Counted from the first letter of the stretch, positions 1-7,300 are shown. The stretch: DNA of 12,547 nt from Gallionellaceae bacterium UBA5126 (GCA_002414205.1 DHYQ01000061.1:2416-14962); one strand, 5' to 3'. Translations and numbers: made by a program. Notes: generated by a model from the sequence alone, not told the origin.

Positions 1-77
1 CCGAGCAGACGCAACACAATCTCGCGGTCGGAAAAAGAAGTGTAGTTGTAGGGAATTTCGCGCAAACGTGCAGTCAT
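1..77 (-). CDS. DUF3683-family FAD/Fe-S oxidoreductase, N-terminal fragment
   Basis: This is the first 25 codons of a gene that runs off the left edge. The N-terminus contains [16 protein letters not shown] followed by VLRLLG. I recognise this as the very conserved start of the large (about 1,200-residue) DUF3683 proteins of betaproteobacteria, which combine an FAD-linked oxidase domain with a C-terminal Fe-S/CCG region. The substrate is not established, and only the extreme N-terminus is visible, so the fold and function rest on family memory. The chosen ATG has no clear Shine-Dalgarno sequence; an in-frame TTG three codons upstream is an alternative. The leader at 94-169 is duplicated at 7225-7300 beside a broken internal piece of the same gene. 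Confidence 0.75.
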   Translation of the reverse strand, partial: MTARLREIPYNYTSFSDREIVLRLL

Positions 78-93
78 GGAGGTCAACGGACGG

Positions 94-169
94 GAAAAGC
101 AAGGGGCGCGATTTTACCGCAAACGAGCGCCACACCACCCCGCTTGTGGTGCGGACAATGTTGATTATT
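94..169 (-). repeat. 76-bp leader repeat, copy 1 (upstream of the DUF3683 gene)
   Basis: This 76-bp segment matches 7225-7300 without gaps at 70 of 76 positions and in the same orientation. It lies 16 bp upstream of the DUF3683 start codon, so it is probably the promoter/leader of that gene. It contains a hairpin with arms at 131-138 and 146-153 and a 7-nt loop. Similarity stops sharply at both ends: on one side copy 1 continues to the gene start, and on the other it runs into unrelated sequence before the EAL gene. Confidence 0.85.
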
Positions 170-210
170 TAGGGGATGGCCGTTTGGCGGGGCGCGGCTG
201 GGCCGAGGTT

Positions 211-1008
211 TTACGGGCATGAACCGTCAAAATAATCGCCTTGAAAATAGGCCGCATTGAGTGCGTGTGCCAATGCACGGTCGCTTGCGGAGTCTATGCC
301 GGTCATCCAGATCGACACCCCGGCGGCGTGGCAGGCAGACAGTTGGTGCCGCAGTTGTTCGCGTTGCGCCGGATTTGCGCGTGTGGTGCGTACCAAATCC
401 TCATCCAGCTTTAGGATGCCGGGCTGCATGTCGAGATACGGTTGCAGATTGGGCAAGGCATCAGACGATACACGGATGGCCGTGTGATAGCCAAGTTGGC
501 GGTAATTTTGGACTGCCTTGGCCAGTTGCAACGGCGAGTTCTCCGGGCTGGTTTGCATTTCAATCAAAATTTGCTGGGTTGGCAATTGATGTTCACGCAA
601 AATTTTCTCGAAAGTGCGACCGTGGTCATGCACCTGCGCCACAAAATAGGGATGCACCCGCAGGCACAATACGCCTTGTTCCGGGTAATGCCGGGCGTGA
701 TTGATCAGGTGCAGGGTGCGCACCAAACGGTCGAATTGCACAATTTTTTGCGCACGAATCACCCGGTTGAAAGCATCGGCAACGGCGATTTCATCGCCCG
801 CCAAACCGGCATGCAGCTTGGCTTGCTGACCAAACAGTGCGCCGTTGCTCAGGTAAACGTCCTGAAAACGGCTGCCCAATTGCATGGACATAAAATCGCA
901 TTGCAACCCGGCGGGGGTGTCCGTCAGGGCATATTCGTCAGTGTCCAGAAGCAGGCTGTTGCGCAATAGCAAAATCAGTTGCAGGTAGCGATAGGAGCGG
1001 GTAGTCAT
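211..1008 (-). CDS. Degenerate EAL-domain protein (paralogue 1, probably catalytically inactive)
   Basis: This 265-residue protein is a diverged EAL (c-di-GMP phosphodiesterase-type) domain without a recognisable GGDEF or other sensor domain. Surviving landmarks are FQDVYLSNG near residue 48, LIEM at 148-151 (family LEITE), ILKLDE at 198-203 (family LKID), MTGID at 235-239 (family AEGVE) and QGDYF at 256-260. The signature EAL is QAKL at 62-65, and the paired aspartates of the DDFG motif are missing, so phosphodiesterase activity is unlikely. The ATG at 1008 was chosen because it aligns with the start of the upstream paralogue; in-frame ATGs at 1026 and 1167 would only add low-complexity N-terminal residues. 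No strong Shine-Dalgarno sequence is visible. It may act as a c-di-GMP-independent partner protein, as YdiV does, but that is inference. Confidence 0.8.
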   Translation of the reverse strand: MTTRSYRYLQLILLLRNSLLLDTDEYALTDTPAGLQCDFMSMQLGSRFQDVYLSNGALFGQQAKLHAGLAGDEIAVADAFNRVIRAQKIVQFDRLVRTLHLINHARHYPEQGVLCLRVHPYFVAQVHDHGRTFEKILREHQLPTQQILIEMQTSPENSPLQLAKAVQNYRQLGYHTAIRVSSDALPNLQPYLDMQPGILKLDEDLVRTTRANPAQREQLRHQLSACHAAGVSIWMTGIDSASDRALAHALNAAYFQGDYFDGSCP

Positions 1009-1050
1009 TTTTGAATCACGATACATTTTTTGGTGCGTCGCCAAAACGTC

Positions 1051-1075
1051 ACCGGGACACACGTGGTGTCCCGGT
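1051..1075. other. Perfect 10-bp hairpin between the two EAL paralogues
   Basis: ACCGGGACAC at 1051-1060 pairs perfectly with GTGTCCCGGT at 1066-1075 across a 5-nt loop. In the direction of transcription (minus strand) it lies just after the stop of the upstream EAL gene. A second, weaker TTTTGG/CCAAAA stem follows close to the next start. There is no proper U-tract, only GTTTTGG, so it could be a weak terminator, an mRNA-stabilising structure or an attenuator between the two genes. Confidence 0.5.
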
Positions 1076-1097
1076 TGAGGGGGCTTGCCAGACGCAA

Positions 1098-1985
1098 TCA
1101 GGCGGCGAGTTTTACCGGTGTGGCGGTGGGGAAATCCGGTTGATCCAGAAAATACCCCTGCAACCAATCCGCGCCGCTTTGGCGGGCCAGTTCCAGTTGG
1201 GCGGCGGTTTCAATGCCGGTTACCCATACCTGTACGCCACGTTCTTGCAACAGATGAACCAGCGCCGGGAGTACGGTGGCCATCTGTGGCTCTGCCGCAT
1301 GGATCACTTCAGGATCCAGCTTCACCACATCGGGTTGCAAGGCCAGTATGCGCTCCAGTTCCAGGTAGCCGGTGTTGGAAATCAAGTCCTGATAACGTCG
1401 TTCCCGGCGCAGATTTTGAGCGAACAAGTTTTGTGGCACCTTGAAATCACTGACCGCCACCCGATAGCCGAGGCTACGATAGTTGTGGATGGCCTGTCGC
1501 AACTTGATCTCCGCCGTCACGGCGTTGGCGGCAACTTCCAGAATGACTTGTGTCGTCGAAACCGCGTAGTAATGCAGGATGTGCTCAAACACCTGACCAT
1601 GCTGCGCATCCACTTCGGCAATCAGGCCGGGGTGAACGGGCAACAGGAGCGGATGACCGGGTTGGTCGCTGCGCAGGTGGTTGAGCAGGTGCAACGTGCG
1701 TACCAGTCGGTCAAACGGCACCAGCCGCCCGGCCTGTTCCGCTTGCTCAAATGCGGCCAACGGTGACAGTTCGCCATGCGCCCGCAAGCTGCTACGCAAA
1801 CAAGCCTTGCGGGCAATGATGTCACCCGCAGCGTTGCGGACGGGCTGAAAGACACTCGCCAGTTGCATGTCGAGAAAATTCCAGACCAACCCGCGCTGGC
1901 CAACGTGGCCGCTCAAAGGTTCATCCAGAGTCAGGCCCAGGTGTTCCCTGAGCAGCCGGGTGAGGTAAATGTAAGGGTCAGACAT
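1098..1985 (-). CDS. Degenerate EAL-domain protein (paralogue 2, probably catalytically inactive)
   Basis: This 295-residue protein is a single EAL-like domain, paralogous to its downstream neighbour; both share FDRLVRTLHL and NH, a VHP segment and the QG(D)YF end. Motifs in order are VFQPV at 45-49, RKACLR at 59-64 where the family has YEALLR, LEVAA at 149-153 (family LEITE), VSDFK at 178-182 (family LDDFG), VVKLD at 220-224, VTGIET at 255-260 (family AEGVET) and QGYF at 276-279. The EAL glutamate, one of the paired aspartates and the AEG glutamate are lost, so metal-dependent hydrolysis of c-di-GMP is unlikely. Binding c-di-GMP or a partner protein is possible. The start has a good ribosome site (GGGAG) a few bases upstream. 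It is probably cotranscribed with the second paralogue 89 bp downstream. Confidence 0.85.
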   Translation of the reverse strand: MSDPYIYLTRLLREHLGLTLDEPLSGHVGQRGLVWNFLDMQLASVFQPVRNAAGDIIARKACLRSSLRAHGELSPLAAFEQAEQAGRLVPFDRLVRTLHLLNHLRSDQPGHPLLLPVHPGLIAEVDAQHGQVFEHILHYYAVSTTQVILEVAANAVTAEIKLRQAIHNYRSLGYRVAVSDFKVPQNLFAQNLRRERRYQDLISNTGYLELERILALQPDVVKLDPEVIHAAEPQMATVLPALVHLLQERGVQVWVTGIETAAQLELARQSGADWLQGYFLDQPDFPTATPVKLAA

Positions 1986-2025
1986 GTTGTGCTCCCGTGG
2001 GCAAGTTGGTGATTCCCTGCTTTAA

Positions 2026-2167
2026 GAACCTGTTCAAAGTCTTACTGCGAGGCCGTGATCGGGGCGAATGCGCTGCTCGAAATCCTCATTTACACCCCGT
2101 AAACTGCGGTTTCTGCGCTGCGCTTCACCCCGCTGACGACCTCTCGCTACAGACTTTGAACAGGTTC
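2026..2167. mobile_element. MITE-like palindromic element with 17-bp terminal inverted repeats
   Basis: The ends are GAACCTGTTCAAAGTCT at 2026-2042 and its exact reverse complement at 2151-2167. The element is flanked by TAA on both sides (2023-2025 and 2168-2170), a 3-bp target duplication. The 142-bp interior is a long imperfect palindrome centred on a TTTAC/GTAAA stem near 2089-2103, and it encodes no protein. The size, perfect ends and duplication fit a miniature inverted-repeat element moved in trans by a transposase. A 3-bp TNA duplication is typical of the IS1031 group of the IS5 family, but that assignment is inference. The element abuts the sbp stop codon and could act as a transcription terminator for either flanking gene. 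Confidence 0.8.
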
Positions 2168-3162
2168 TAACGACTGTAAATCTGGTCAAACACCCCACCG
2201 TCGGAGAAGTGTTCCTTTTGCACTTTTGCCCAACCGCCCAGGGTGTCAATGCCAAACAATTCCAGCTTGGGAAACTGTGTGGCGTATTTTGCCGCCACTT
2301 TGGCATCCACCGGGCGATAGTAATTTTGCGCCGCGATTTGCTGCCCTTCCGGGGTATAAAGGTATTGCAGATAGGCTTCGGCCACCTTGCGCGTGCCATG
2401 TTTATCGACATTTTTGTCAATCACCGCCACGGGTGGTTCGGCCAGAATGCTCAGGCTGGGAGCGATAATTTCAAACTTGCCCACGCCCAATTCCTTGATG
2501 GCGAGAAAGGCTTCGTTTTCCCAGGCCAGCAGCACATCGCCGATGCCGCGCTCAACAAAGGTGGTGGTGGAGCCGCGTGCGCCGGTATCCAGCACGGGTA
2601 CCTGGCGATAAAGTTGGCGCACAAATTCACGCGCCTTGGCGGGATTGTTGCCGGATTTCTTCAGGGCATAGCCCCAGGCGGCCAGATAATTCCAGCGCGC
2701 CCCGCCGGAGGTTTTGGGGTTGGGGGTAATCACCTGTACGCCCGGCTTCAGCAAATCGTTCCAGTCACGAATGCCCTTGGGATTGCCCTTGCGCACCAGA
2801 AACACGATGGTGGAGGTGTAGGGTGAGCTGTTGTGTGGCAAGCGACTTTGCCAGTTCTTGGGCAACAAGCTGCCTTTTTCGGCCAGCACATCAATGTCGG
2901 CGGCCAGCGCCAGGGTGGCAACATCGGCTTCCAGCCCATCCAGAATCGAACGTGCCTGTTTGCCGGAGCCGCCGTGCGAGGCTTTCACGGCAACGTTATC
3001 ACCTTGTTTGCTCTTCCAGTATTTGGCAAACGCAACGTTGAAATCCTGATACAGCTCACGGGTCGGGTCGTAGGATACATTCAGCAACGTGACTTCCCCG
3101 GCATGGGCAGCAGGAGCCGCCAGCCACAGTGCCAACAAGGCGGACAATACGGATTTTTTCAT
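2167..3162 (-). CDS. sbp: Periplasmic sulfate-binding protein
   Basis: This 331-residue protein is the soluble receptor of the sulfate ABC importer and delivers sulfate to the CysT/CysW permease. It begins with a classic Sec signal peptide (MKKS, hydrophobic stretch, AHA cleavage near residue 21). Family motifs are [13 protein letters not shown] at 26-38, SHGGSGKQA at 62-70, [20 protein letters not shown] at 145-164 and [13 protein letters not shown] at 194-206, all characteristic of Sbp/CysP. The length matches the family. An AAGGA ribosome site precedes the ATG. It is divergent from cysTWAB, and the shared intergenic region probably carries CysB-controlled promoters. Its TAG stop is formed at the junction with the MITE: T and A come from the target duplication and G from the element. 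Sbp rather than the thiosulfate binder CysP is favoured by the overall match, although the two overlap in function. Confidence 0.95.
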   Translation of the reverse strand: MKKSVLSALLALWLAAPAAHAGEVTLLNVSYDPTRELYQDFNVAFAKYWKSKQGDNVAVKASHGGSGKQARSILDGLEADVATLALAADIDVLAEKGSLLPKNWQSRLPHNSSPYTSTIVFLVRKGNPKGIRDWNDLLKPGVQVITPNPKTSGGARWNYLAAWGYALKKSGNNPAKAREFVRQLYRQVPVLDTGARGSTTTFVERGIGDVLLAWENEAFLAIKELGVGKFEIIAPSLSILAEPPVAVIDKNVDKHGTRKVAEAYLQYLYTPEGQQIAAQNYYRPVDAKVAAKYATQFPKLELFGIDTLGGWAKVQKEHFSDGGVFDQIYSR

Positions 3163-3300
3163 GATTTTTCCTTTTGAATAAATGAATTAAACGTGGCGTG
3201 TTTGTCGGGCGGAAGCTTGGGCTACCGTTGACACCCCCTGCCAACTGGGACGCATCCTAAAAAAATCCGTTGAGTGCGTGAAGCAAGAAAAAGCGCATTG

Positions 3301-3321
3301 CTTAGTCATTTTCTTGCTAAG
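3301..3321 (+). promoter_or_regulatory. Candidate CysB box A (sbp-proximal)
   Basis: This 21-bp box begins CTTAGTCATTTT and ends GCTAAG, with a CTTAG/CTAAG dyad at its ends. It matches 17 of 21 positions with box B, 58 bp away in the same orientation. Its position upstream of the proposed sbp promoter, and a cysB gene in the adjacent operon, make a LysR-type activator site plausible. Assignment to CysB is inference. Confidence 0.4.
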
Positions 3322-3358
3322 AGCAACCACCAGCCAGCATTCCCATCCCCATCGCTGA

Positions 3359-3379
3359 CTTATTCATTTTTCTGCTAAC
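3359..3379 (+). promoter_or_regulatory. Candidate CysB box B (cysT-proximal)
   Basis: This 21-bp box begins CTTATTCATTTT and ends GCTAAC, and is a 17/21 match to box A. It is centred about 64 bp upstream of the transcription start expected for the proposed cysT promoter, a normal distance for a LysR-family activator. Confidence 0.4.
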
Positions 3380-3455
3380 CAATCCATTTTTTATTGTTTT
3401 TCAAGCGATTTTCCGCTCCTTACACTGTGCGTCCCTGTTGTGTGTAGAGGACATC

Positions 3456-4277
3456 ATGAATCGAAGTGTGTTGCCGGGATTGCGCGGGGCATTGGGATAC
3501 AGCCTGTTGTATTTACTGTTGATCGTGCTGCTGCCGTTGTCGGCGTTGTTTTTCAAAACCGCCACCCTGGGCTGGGCAGGTTTTTGGGAGGTGGCCAGCC
3601 ATGAGCGGGTACTGGCCGCGTTGCGTGTCACCGTGTGGACCTCAGCCGCTGCCGCCAGTATCAATGCCCTGTTCGGACTGGTGGTTGCCTGGGTATTGGT
3701 GCGCTACCACTTTTGGGGCAAGCGGGCGGTCGATGCGCTGGTTGATTTGCCCTTTGCCCTGCCCACGGCGGTGGCGGGTATTACCCTGGCGACTTTGTAT
3801 GCACCGAATGGCTGGCTGGGGCAGTATTTTGCTGCGCAGGACATCAAGGTGTCCTACACCCCGCTGGGGATTGTGCTGGCTTTGACCTTTATCGGCCTGC
3901 CCTTTGTGGTACGCACGGTGCAGCCGGTGCTGGCGGATGTGGAAGCCGAGGTGGAAGAGGCTGCCGCCAGTTTGGGTGCCGGGCGCTGGGCGGTGTTTCA
4001 GCGGGTGATTTTTCCGGCCATCCTGCCCGCTTGGCTGACGGGCTTGGCCTTGGCCTTTGCCCGCGCCTTGGGCGAATACGGCTCGGTGATCTTTATTGCA
4101 GGCAATATGCCGTTTGTGTCGGAAATCGCACCGCTGTTGATGGTGGCGAAGCTGGAGCAGTATGACTACGCGGGGGCCACAGCCATTGCCGTGCTGATGT
4201 TGCTGATTTCGTTTGTATTTTTGTTGGCGATCAACCTGTTGCAATGGTGGACGGGTCGTCAGGGGAGAACCGCATGA
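3456..4277 (+). CDS. cysT: Sulfate/thiosulfate ABC transporter permease CysT
   Basis: This 273-residue inner-membrane permease is one of the two membrane subunits of the sulfate/thiosulfate importer. A first hydrophobic segment spans about residues 13-33, and further segments give the usual six-helix BPD_transp_1 fold. The cytoplasmic EAA loop that docks on the ATPase is clear: [10 protein letters not shown] from residue 167 to the LP at 190-191. [19 protein letters not shown] (97-115) and [13 protein letters not shown] (205-217) are hallmarks of CysT/CysU. The ATG at 3456 is chosen because AGAGG precedes it by five bases and the protein then starts like its homologues; an in-frame TTG at 3438 lacks such support. 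Its stop overlaps the cysW start (ATGA), indicating translational coupling. Confidence 0.95.
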   Translation: MNRSVLPGLRGALGYSLLYLLLIVLLPLSALFFKTATLGWAGFWEVASHERVLAALRVTVWTSAAAASINALFGLVVAWVLVRYHFWGKRAVDALVDLPFALPTAVAGITLATLYAPNGWLGQYFAAQDIKVSYTPLGIVLALTFIGLPFVVRTVQPVLADVEAEVEEAAASLGAGRWAVFQRVIFPAILPAWLTGLALAFARALGEYGSVIFIAGNMPFVSEIAPLLMVAKLEQYDYAGATAIAVLMLLISFVFLLAINLLQWWTGRQGRTA

Positions 4278-5125
4278 AAAAATTTGGCCCGGCTACCCGT
4301 GAAGCCGCTTGGGTGAAGTACAGCCTGCTGCTGCTGGCGTTGGGATATTTGCTGCTGTTTTTGGCCGTGCCGTTGTTGGCGGTATTTGTTGAAGCCTTGC
4401 GCAAAGGCTGGCTGGTGTATTGGGAAGCCTTGCAGGAGCCGGATGCAGTGTCGGCCATGCGCCTGACCTTGCTGGCGGCGGGCATTGCCGTGCCAGCCAA
4501 TGTGCTGTTTGGTCTGACAGCCTCCTGGGCAATTGCCAAGTTTGATTTCCGTGGCAAAAGCCTGTTGCTGACCTTGATTGACCTGCCCTTTGCCGTTAGT
4601 CCGGTGGTGTCCGGGCTGATTTATGTGTTGCTGTTCGGGGCGCAAGGCTGGCTGGGGCCGTGGCTGATGGCGCATGACATCAAGCTGATTTTCGCTGTGC
4701 CGGGCATCGTGCTGGCCACCATTTTCGTCACCTTTCCCTTCGTGGCCCGCGAGCTGATTCCGCTGATGCAGGCGCAAGGGCGGGAAGAGGAGGAAGCTGC
4801 TATTTCCCTGGGCGCGTCCGGCTGGCAAACCTTCTGGCGCGTCACCTTGCCCAACATCAAATGGGGGCTGCTGTACGGGGTGATTTTGTGCAATGCCCGC
4901 GCCATGGGGGAATTCGGCGCGGTGTCGGTGGTGTCCGGGCATATACGTGGCCTGACCAACACCCTGCCGCTGCATGTGGAAATTTTGTACAACGAGTATA
5001 ACTTTGTGGCCGCCTTCAGCGTCGCGTCGTTGCTGACCTTGCTGGCGCTGGTCACGTTATTGGTGAAATCTTTGGTGGAGTGGCACGCCCGTCGCAGTGG
5101 CGCACCCTTGCCGCACGGAGTCTGA
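4274..5125 (+). CDS. cysW: Sulfate/thiosulfate ABC transporter permease CysW
   Basis: This 283-residue inner-membrane permease pairs with CysT to form the sulfate channel. Several hydrophobic helices are evident, the first near residues 17-40. The EAA loop runs from [13 protein letters not shown] (171-183) to the LP at 192-193. [20 protein letters not shown] (103-122) and [19 protein letters not shown] in the last third are typical of CysW and separate it from CysT. The ATG overlaps the cysT stop and has an AGGGGAG ribosome site. An upstream in-frame start at 4244 would lie inside cysT and is not needed. A single base separates its stop from the cysA start codon. Confidence 0.95.
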   Translation: MKKFGPATREAAWVKYSLLLLALGYLLLFLAVPLLAVFVEALRKGWLVYWEALQEPDAVSAMRLTLLAAGIAVPANVLFGLTASWAIAKFDFRGKSLLLTLIDLPFAVSPVVSGLIYVLLFGAQGWLGPWLMAHDIKLIFAVPGIVLATIFVTFPFVARELIPLMQAQGREEEEAAISLGASGWQTFWRVTLPNIKWGLLYGVILCNARAMGEFGAVSVVSGHIRGLTNTLPLHVEILYNEYNFVAAFSVASLLTLLALVTLLVKSLVEWHARRSGAPLPHGV

Positions 5126-5126
5126 C

Positions 5127-6149
5127 ATGAGTATCCATATTGAAAATCTATCCAAACGCTTCGGCGCGCATGTCGCGCTGGATAATCTGAATCTCGACAT
5201 CGAGAGCGGTGAACTGGTGGCTTTGCTGGGGCCATCCGGCTGCGGCAAAACCACGCTGCTGCGTATTCTCGGCGGGCTGGAATTTGCCGATAGCGGCACG
5301 CTGCGTTTCGATGGCGAAGACGTGCAAGGCCGCAACGCCCGTGAGCGGGCAGTGGGGTTTGTGTTTCAGCATTACGCCTTGTTTCGCCACCTGAGCGTGT
5401 TTGAAAATGTCGCCTTCGGCTTGCGGGTCAAACCACGTGCCGAACGTCCTAGTGAGACGGAAATTCGCCAGCGGGTGCATGCCTTGCTGCAAATGGTGCA
5501 ACTGGATTGGCTGGCCGATCGCTATCCGGCGCAATTGTCCGGTGGGCAGCGTCAGCGTATCGCGCTGGCACGCGCCTTGGCGGTTGAGCCCAAAATCCTG
5601 CTGCTGGACGAGCCATTTGGTGCGCTGGACGCTCAGGTGCGCAAGGAGCTGCGCCGTTGGTTGCGGCGGCTGCATGACGAATTGCACGTCACCAGTATTT
5701 TCGTCACCCACGATCAGGAAGAGGCGCTGGAAGTGGCCGACCGGGTGGTGGTGGTGAATCACGGTAAAATCGAGCAAATCGGCAGCCCGGAGGCGGTGTA
5801 TGCCACGCCCGCCACGCCGTTTGTGTATCAGTTCATCGGCAACGTCAACCTGTTCCACAGCCGCGATCATGCCCCCTGGACGCAGCAGCATGGCGATGCC
5901 GTGGCGTATGTTCGCCCGCACGACATCGACATCAGCCGCAGCGCGCAAGACCCAACGGCGCTGGCGGTGGCGGTCAAATGGGTGCGCGACATCGGCGCAA
6001 TTGTGCGGCTTGAAGTCGCCGCAGAGGGCAGCAGCGAAGTCATCGCCCTCGAATTGAGCCGCGAGCGTTTTGATGCCCAGCCCTTGCGCGCTGGGGAAAA
6101 AGTGTTTATCCGCCCACGCCAATACCGGGTGTTTGCGGAAACTGCTTGA
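5127..6149 (+). CDS. cysA: Sulfate/thiosulfate ABC transporter ATPase CysA
   Basis: This 340-residue cytoplasmic ATPase powers sulfate/thiosulfate uptake through CysT/CysW. The nucleotide-binding domain is complete: Walker A GPSGCGKT at 35-42, Q-loop glutamine 81, signature LSGGQRQ at 137-143, Walker B ILLLDE at 157-162, D-loop ALD and switch histidine 195 in FVTHDQEEA. The C-terminal third, with NVNLFHSR and YVRPHDIDI, is the regulatory TOBE-like domain typical of CysA. The ATG at 5127 follows a GGAG site and the cysW stop by one base; a start at 5097 would only overlap cysW. The length is close to that of other CysA proteins. It is third in the cysTWAB operon. Confidence 0.95.
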   Translation: MSIHIENLSKRFGAHVALDNLNLDIESGELVALLGPSGCGKTTLLRILGGLEFADSGTLRFDGEDVQGRNARERAVGFVFQHYALFRHLSVFENVAFGLRVKPRAERPSETEIRQRVHALLQMVQLDWLADRYPAQLSGGQRQRIALARALAVEPKILLLDEPFGALDAQVRKELRRWLRRLHDELHVTSIFVTHDQEEALEVADRVVVVNHGKIEQIGSPEAVYATPATPFVYQFIGNVNLFHSRDHAPWTQQHGDAVAYVRPHDIDISRSAQDPTALAVAVKWVRDIGAIVRLEVAAEGSSEVIALELSRERFDAQPLRAGEKVFIRPRQYRVFAETA

Positions 6150-6189
6150 TGGACGCTGCTTGTCCCCTGCACAGAAAGGTCAACACACC

Positions 6190-7107
6190 ATGAATTTTCA
6201 ACAACTGCGTATCATCCGCGAAGCGGCGCGCTGCAATTTCAACCTGACCGAAGTCGGCAATGTGCTGTTCACCTCGCAGTCCGGTGTGTCCAAACACATC
6301 AAGGATCTGGAGGACGAGCTGGGTGTGGCACTGTTTGTGCGCAAGGGCAAGCGCTTGCTGGGGCTGACCGAGCCAGGGCAGGAATTGCTGGTGATCGTCG
6401 AGCGCATGTTGCTGGATGCCAACAATATCAAGAATCTGGTGGAGCACTATTCCCAGCGTGACGAAGGTCAGTTGACCGTCGCCGCTACCCACACTCAGGC
6501 GCGCTATGCCTTGCCGAAAGTCATCACCGCCTTCAAGCGGGCGTTTCCAAAGGTGCACCTGAAACTGCATCAGGCAGGGCCGGAGGAAATTATTTCACTG
6601 CTGCTGAATGGTGAGGCGGACATCGGCGTGGCCACGGAAGGGCTGCCGGAAGAGGCGCGGCTGGAATCCTTCCCCTACTACTCCTGGCACCATGCGGTGA
6701 TTGTGCCGCAAGGTCACCCCTTGATCGCATGCACCGCACTCAATCTGTCCGATTTGGCGGCCTATCCCATCGTCACCTATCACGAAGGCCTGACCGGGCG
6801 TGCCCGCATTGACCAAGCCTTTTCTGCCGCCGGGCAACAACCGGACATCGTGCTGTCGGCACTGGATGCCGATGTCATCAAAACCTACGTTGAGCTTGGC
6901 ATGGGAATCGGCATCATCGCCTCCATGGCCTTCAACCCCGCCAGAGATCAGGACTTGGCCCTGCTGCCCAGCAGCCATCTGTTCGGCGGCAACACCACCT
7001 ACATCGCTTTGCGGCGCGGCCACTACCTGCGCAGCTTTGCCTACCGCTTTATCGAACTGTGCTCACCGCAACTGAGCGAAAGCGTCATTCGTGCGGCAAC
7101 GGCCTAG
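6190..7107 (+). CDS. cysB: LysR-type regulator CysB of sulfur assimilation
   Basis: This 305-residue LysR-family regulator has its winged-helix DNA-binding domain at about residues 1-60 (FNLTEVGNVLFTSQSGVSKHIKDLE) followed by the effector-binding domain. Residues known to line the ligand pocket in Klebsiella CysB are present at the same numbers: T100, T102, Q103, T149, W166 and T202. This argues strongly for CysB or its close paralogue Cbl. CysB activates sulfate uptake and cysteine synthesis genes when N-acetylserine accumulates. It is the last gene of the uptake operon, 40 bp after cysA with an AAAGG ribosome site, so it may control its own operon and divergent sbp. No convincing terminator follows; sequence derived from a DUF3683 relic begins just after the stop. 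Confidence 0.92.
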   Translation: MNFQQLRIIREAARCNFNLTEVGNVLFTSQSGVSKHIKDLEDELGVALFVRKGKRLLGLTEPGQELLVIVERMLLDANNIKNLVEHYSQRDEGQLTVAATHTQARYALPKVITAFKRAFPKVHLKLHQAGPEEIISLLLNGEADIGVATEGLPEEARLESFPYYSWHHAVIVPQGHPLIACTALNLSDLAAYPIVTYHEGLTGRARIDQAFSAAGQQPDIVLSALDADVIKTYVELGMGIGIIASMAFNPARDQDLALLPSSHLFGGNTTYIALRRGHYLRSFAYRFIELCSPQLSESVIRAATA

Positions 7108-7119
7108 CGCTTGACTGAC

Positions 7120-7231
7120 ACCGCGCCAGTCCCAGCAACTCCGCCACCCGCGCATTGTCCTGCCGCCGGTCATCAATCGCATTCAACCGATGATGCAGCG
7201 CCTCGATCAAGGCGGCGCGGCGCTGAAAAGC
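7120..7231 (-). pseudogene. Remnant of a DUF3683 oxidoreductase gene
   Basis: Read on the minus strand, about 7225 to 7130 encodes RRAALIEALHHRLNAIDDRR, then a short spacer and ARVAELLG. This matches an internal segment of DUF3683 proteins that normally follows NP some 75 residues after the N-terminus. It is fused directly, with no N-terminal coding part, to a 76-bp copy of the leader found upstream of the DUF3683 gene at the window's left edge. Similarity fades near 7120, thirteen bases from the cysB stop. It has no start codon of its own with a ribosome site and is far too short to function, so it is a deletion relic. The family match is from memory and would be settled by aligning it with the complete gene left of the window. 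Confidence 0.7.
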
Positions 7232-7300
7232 AAGGGACGTGCTTTTACCGCAAACCAGCCCCGCACCACCCCGCTTGTGGTGCGGACAATGTTGATTATT
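7225..7300 (-). repeat. 76-bp leader repeat, copy 2
   Basis: This is an ungapped 70/76 match to 94-169 in the same orientation. Its hairpin arms, 7262-7269 and 7277-7284, are perfectly paired around a 7-nt loop. Here the repeat leads straight into the DUF3683 relic rather than an intact start codon. With copy 1 it brackets about 7.1 kb containing the EAL pair and the sulfate genes. The remaining gene-free sequence from 7301 to 7358 shows nothing recognisable. Confidence 0.85.

Larger units (their letters stand above)
3163..3455. promoter_or_regulatory. Divergent sbp / cysT control region
   Basis: This 293-bp gene-free region separates sbp from cysT. By eye it offers one weak sigma70-like promoter in each direction. 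Toward sbp, TTCACG (RC of 3277-3282) is spaced 17 bp from TAGGAT (RC of 3254-3259). Toward cysT, TTTTCA (3398-3403) is spaced 17 bp from TACACT (3421-3426). Both -35 hexamers are poor, as expected for activator-dependent promoters. Two similar 21-bp boxes at 3301-3321 and 3359-3379 lie roughly 60-65 bp upstream of the expected start of the respective promoter. The promoter calls are pattern-based and unproven. No small gene is seen here. Confidence 0.5.

Noticed and set aside
211..1167. Longer start (1167) for the downstream EAL gene
   Set aside because: The extra 53 residues do not align with the paralogue and would run across the hairpin and the intergenic gap into the end of the upstream gene. 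The ATG at 1008 gives collinear proteins.
3438..3456. TTG at 3438 as the cysT start
   Set aside because: The six extra residues lack a ribosome site, whereas AGAGG lies five bases before the ATG at 3456.
5148..6122. Long minus-strand open frame opposite cysA
   Set aside because: It lies wholly inside cysA, whose Walker and signature motifs are intact. The translation is Gln/His-rich shadow sequence without motifs.
7111..7131. GACTG/CAGTC stem after cysB as a terminator
   Set aside because: The stem is only 5 bp with a 9-nt loop and no T-tract follows; it is too weak to annotate.
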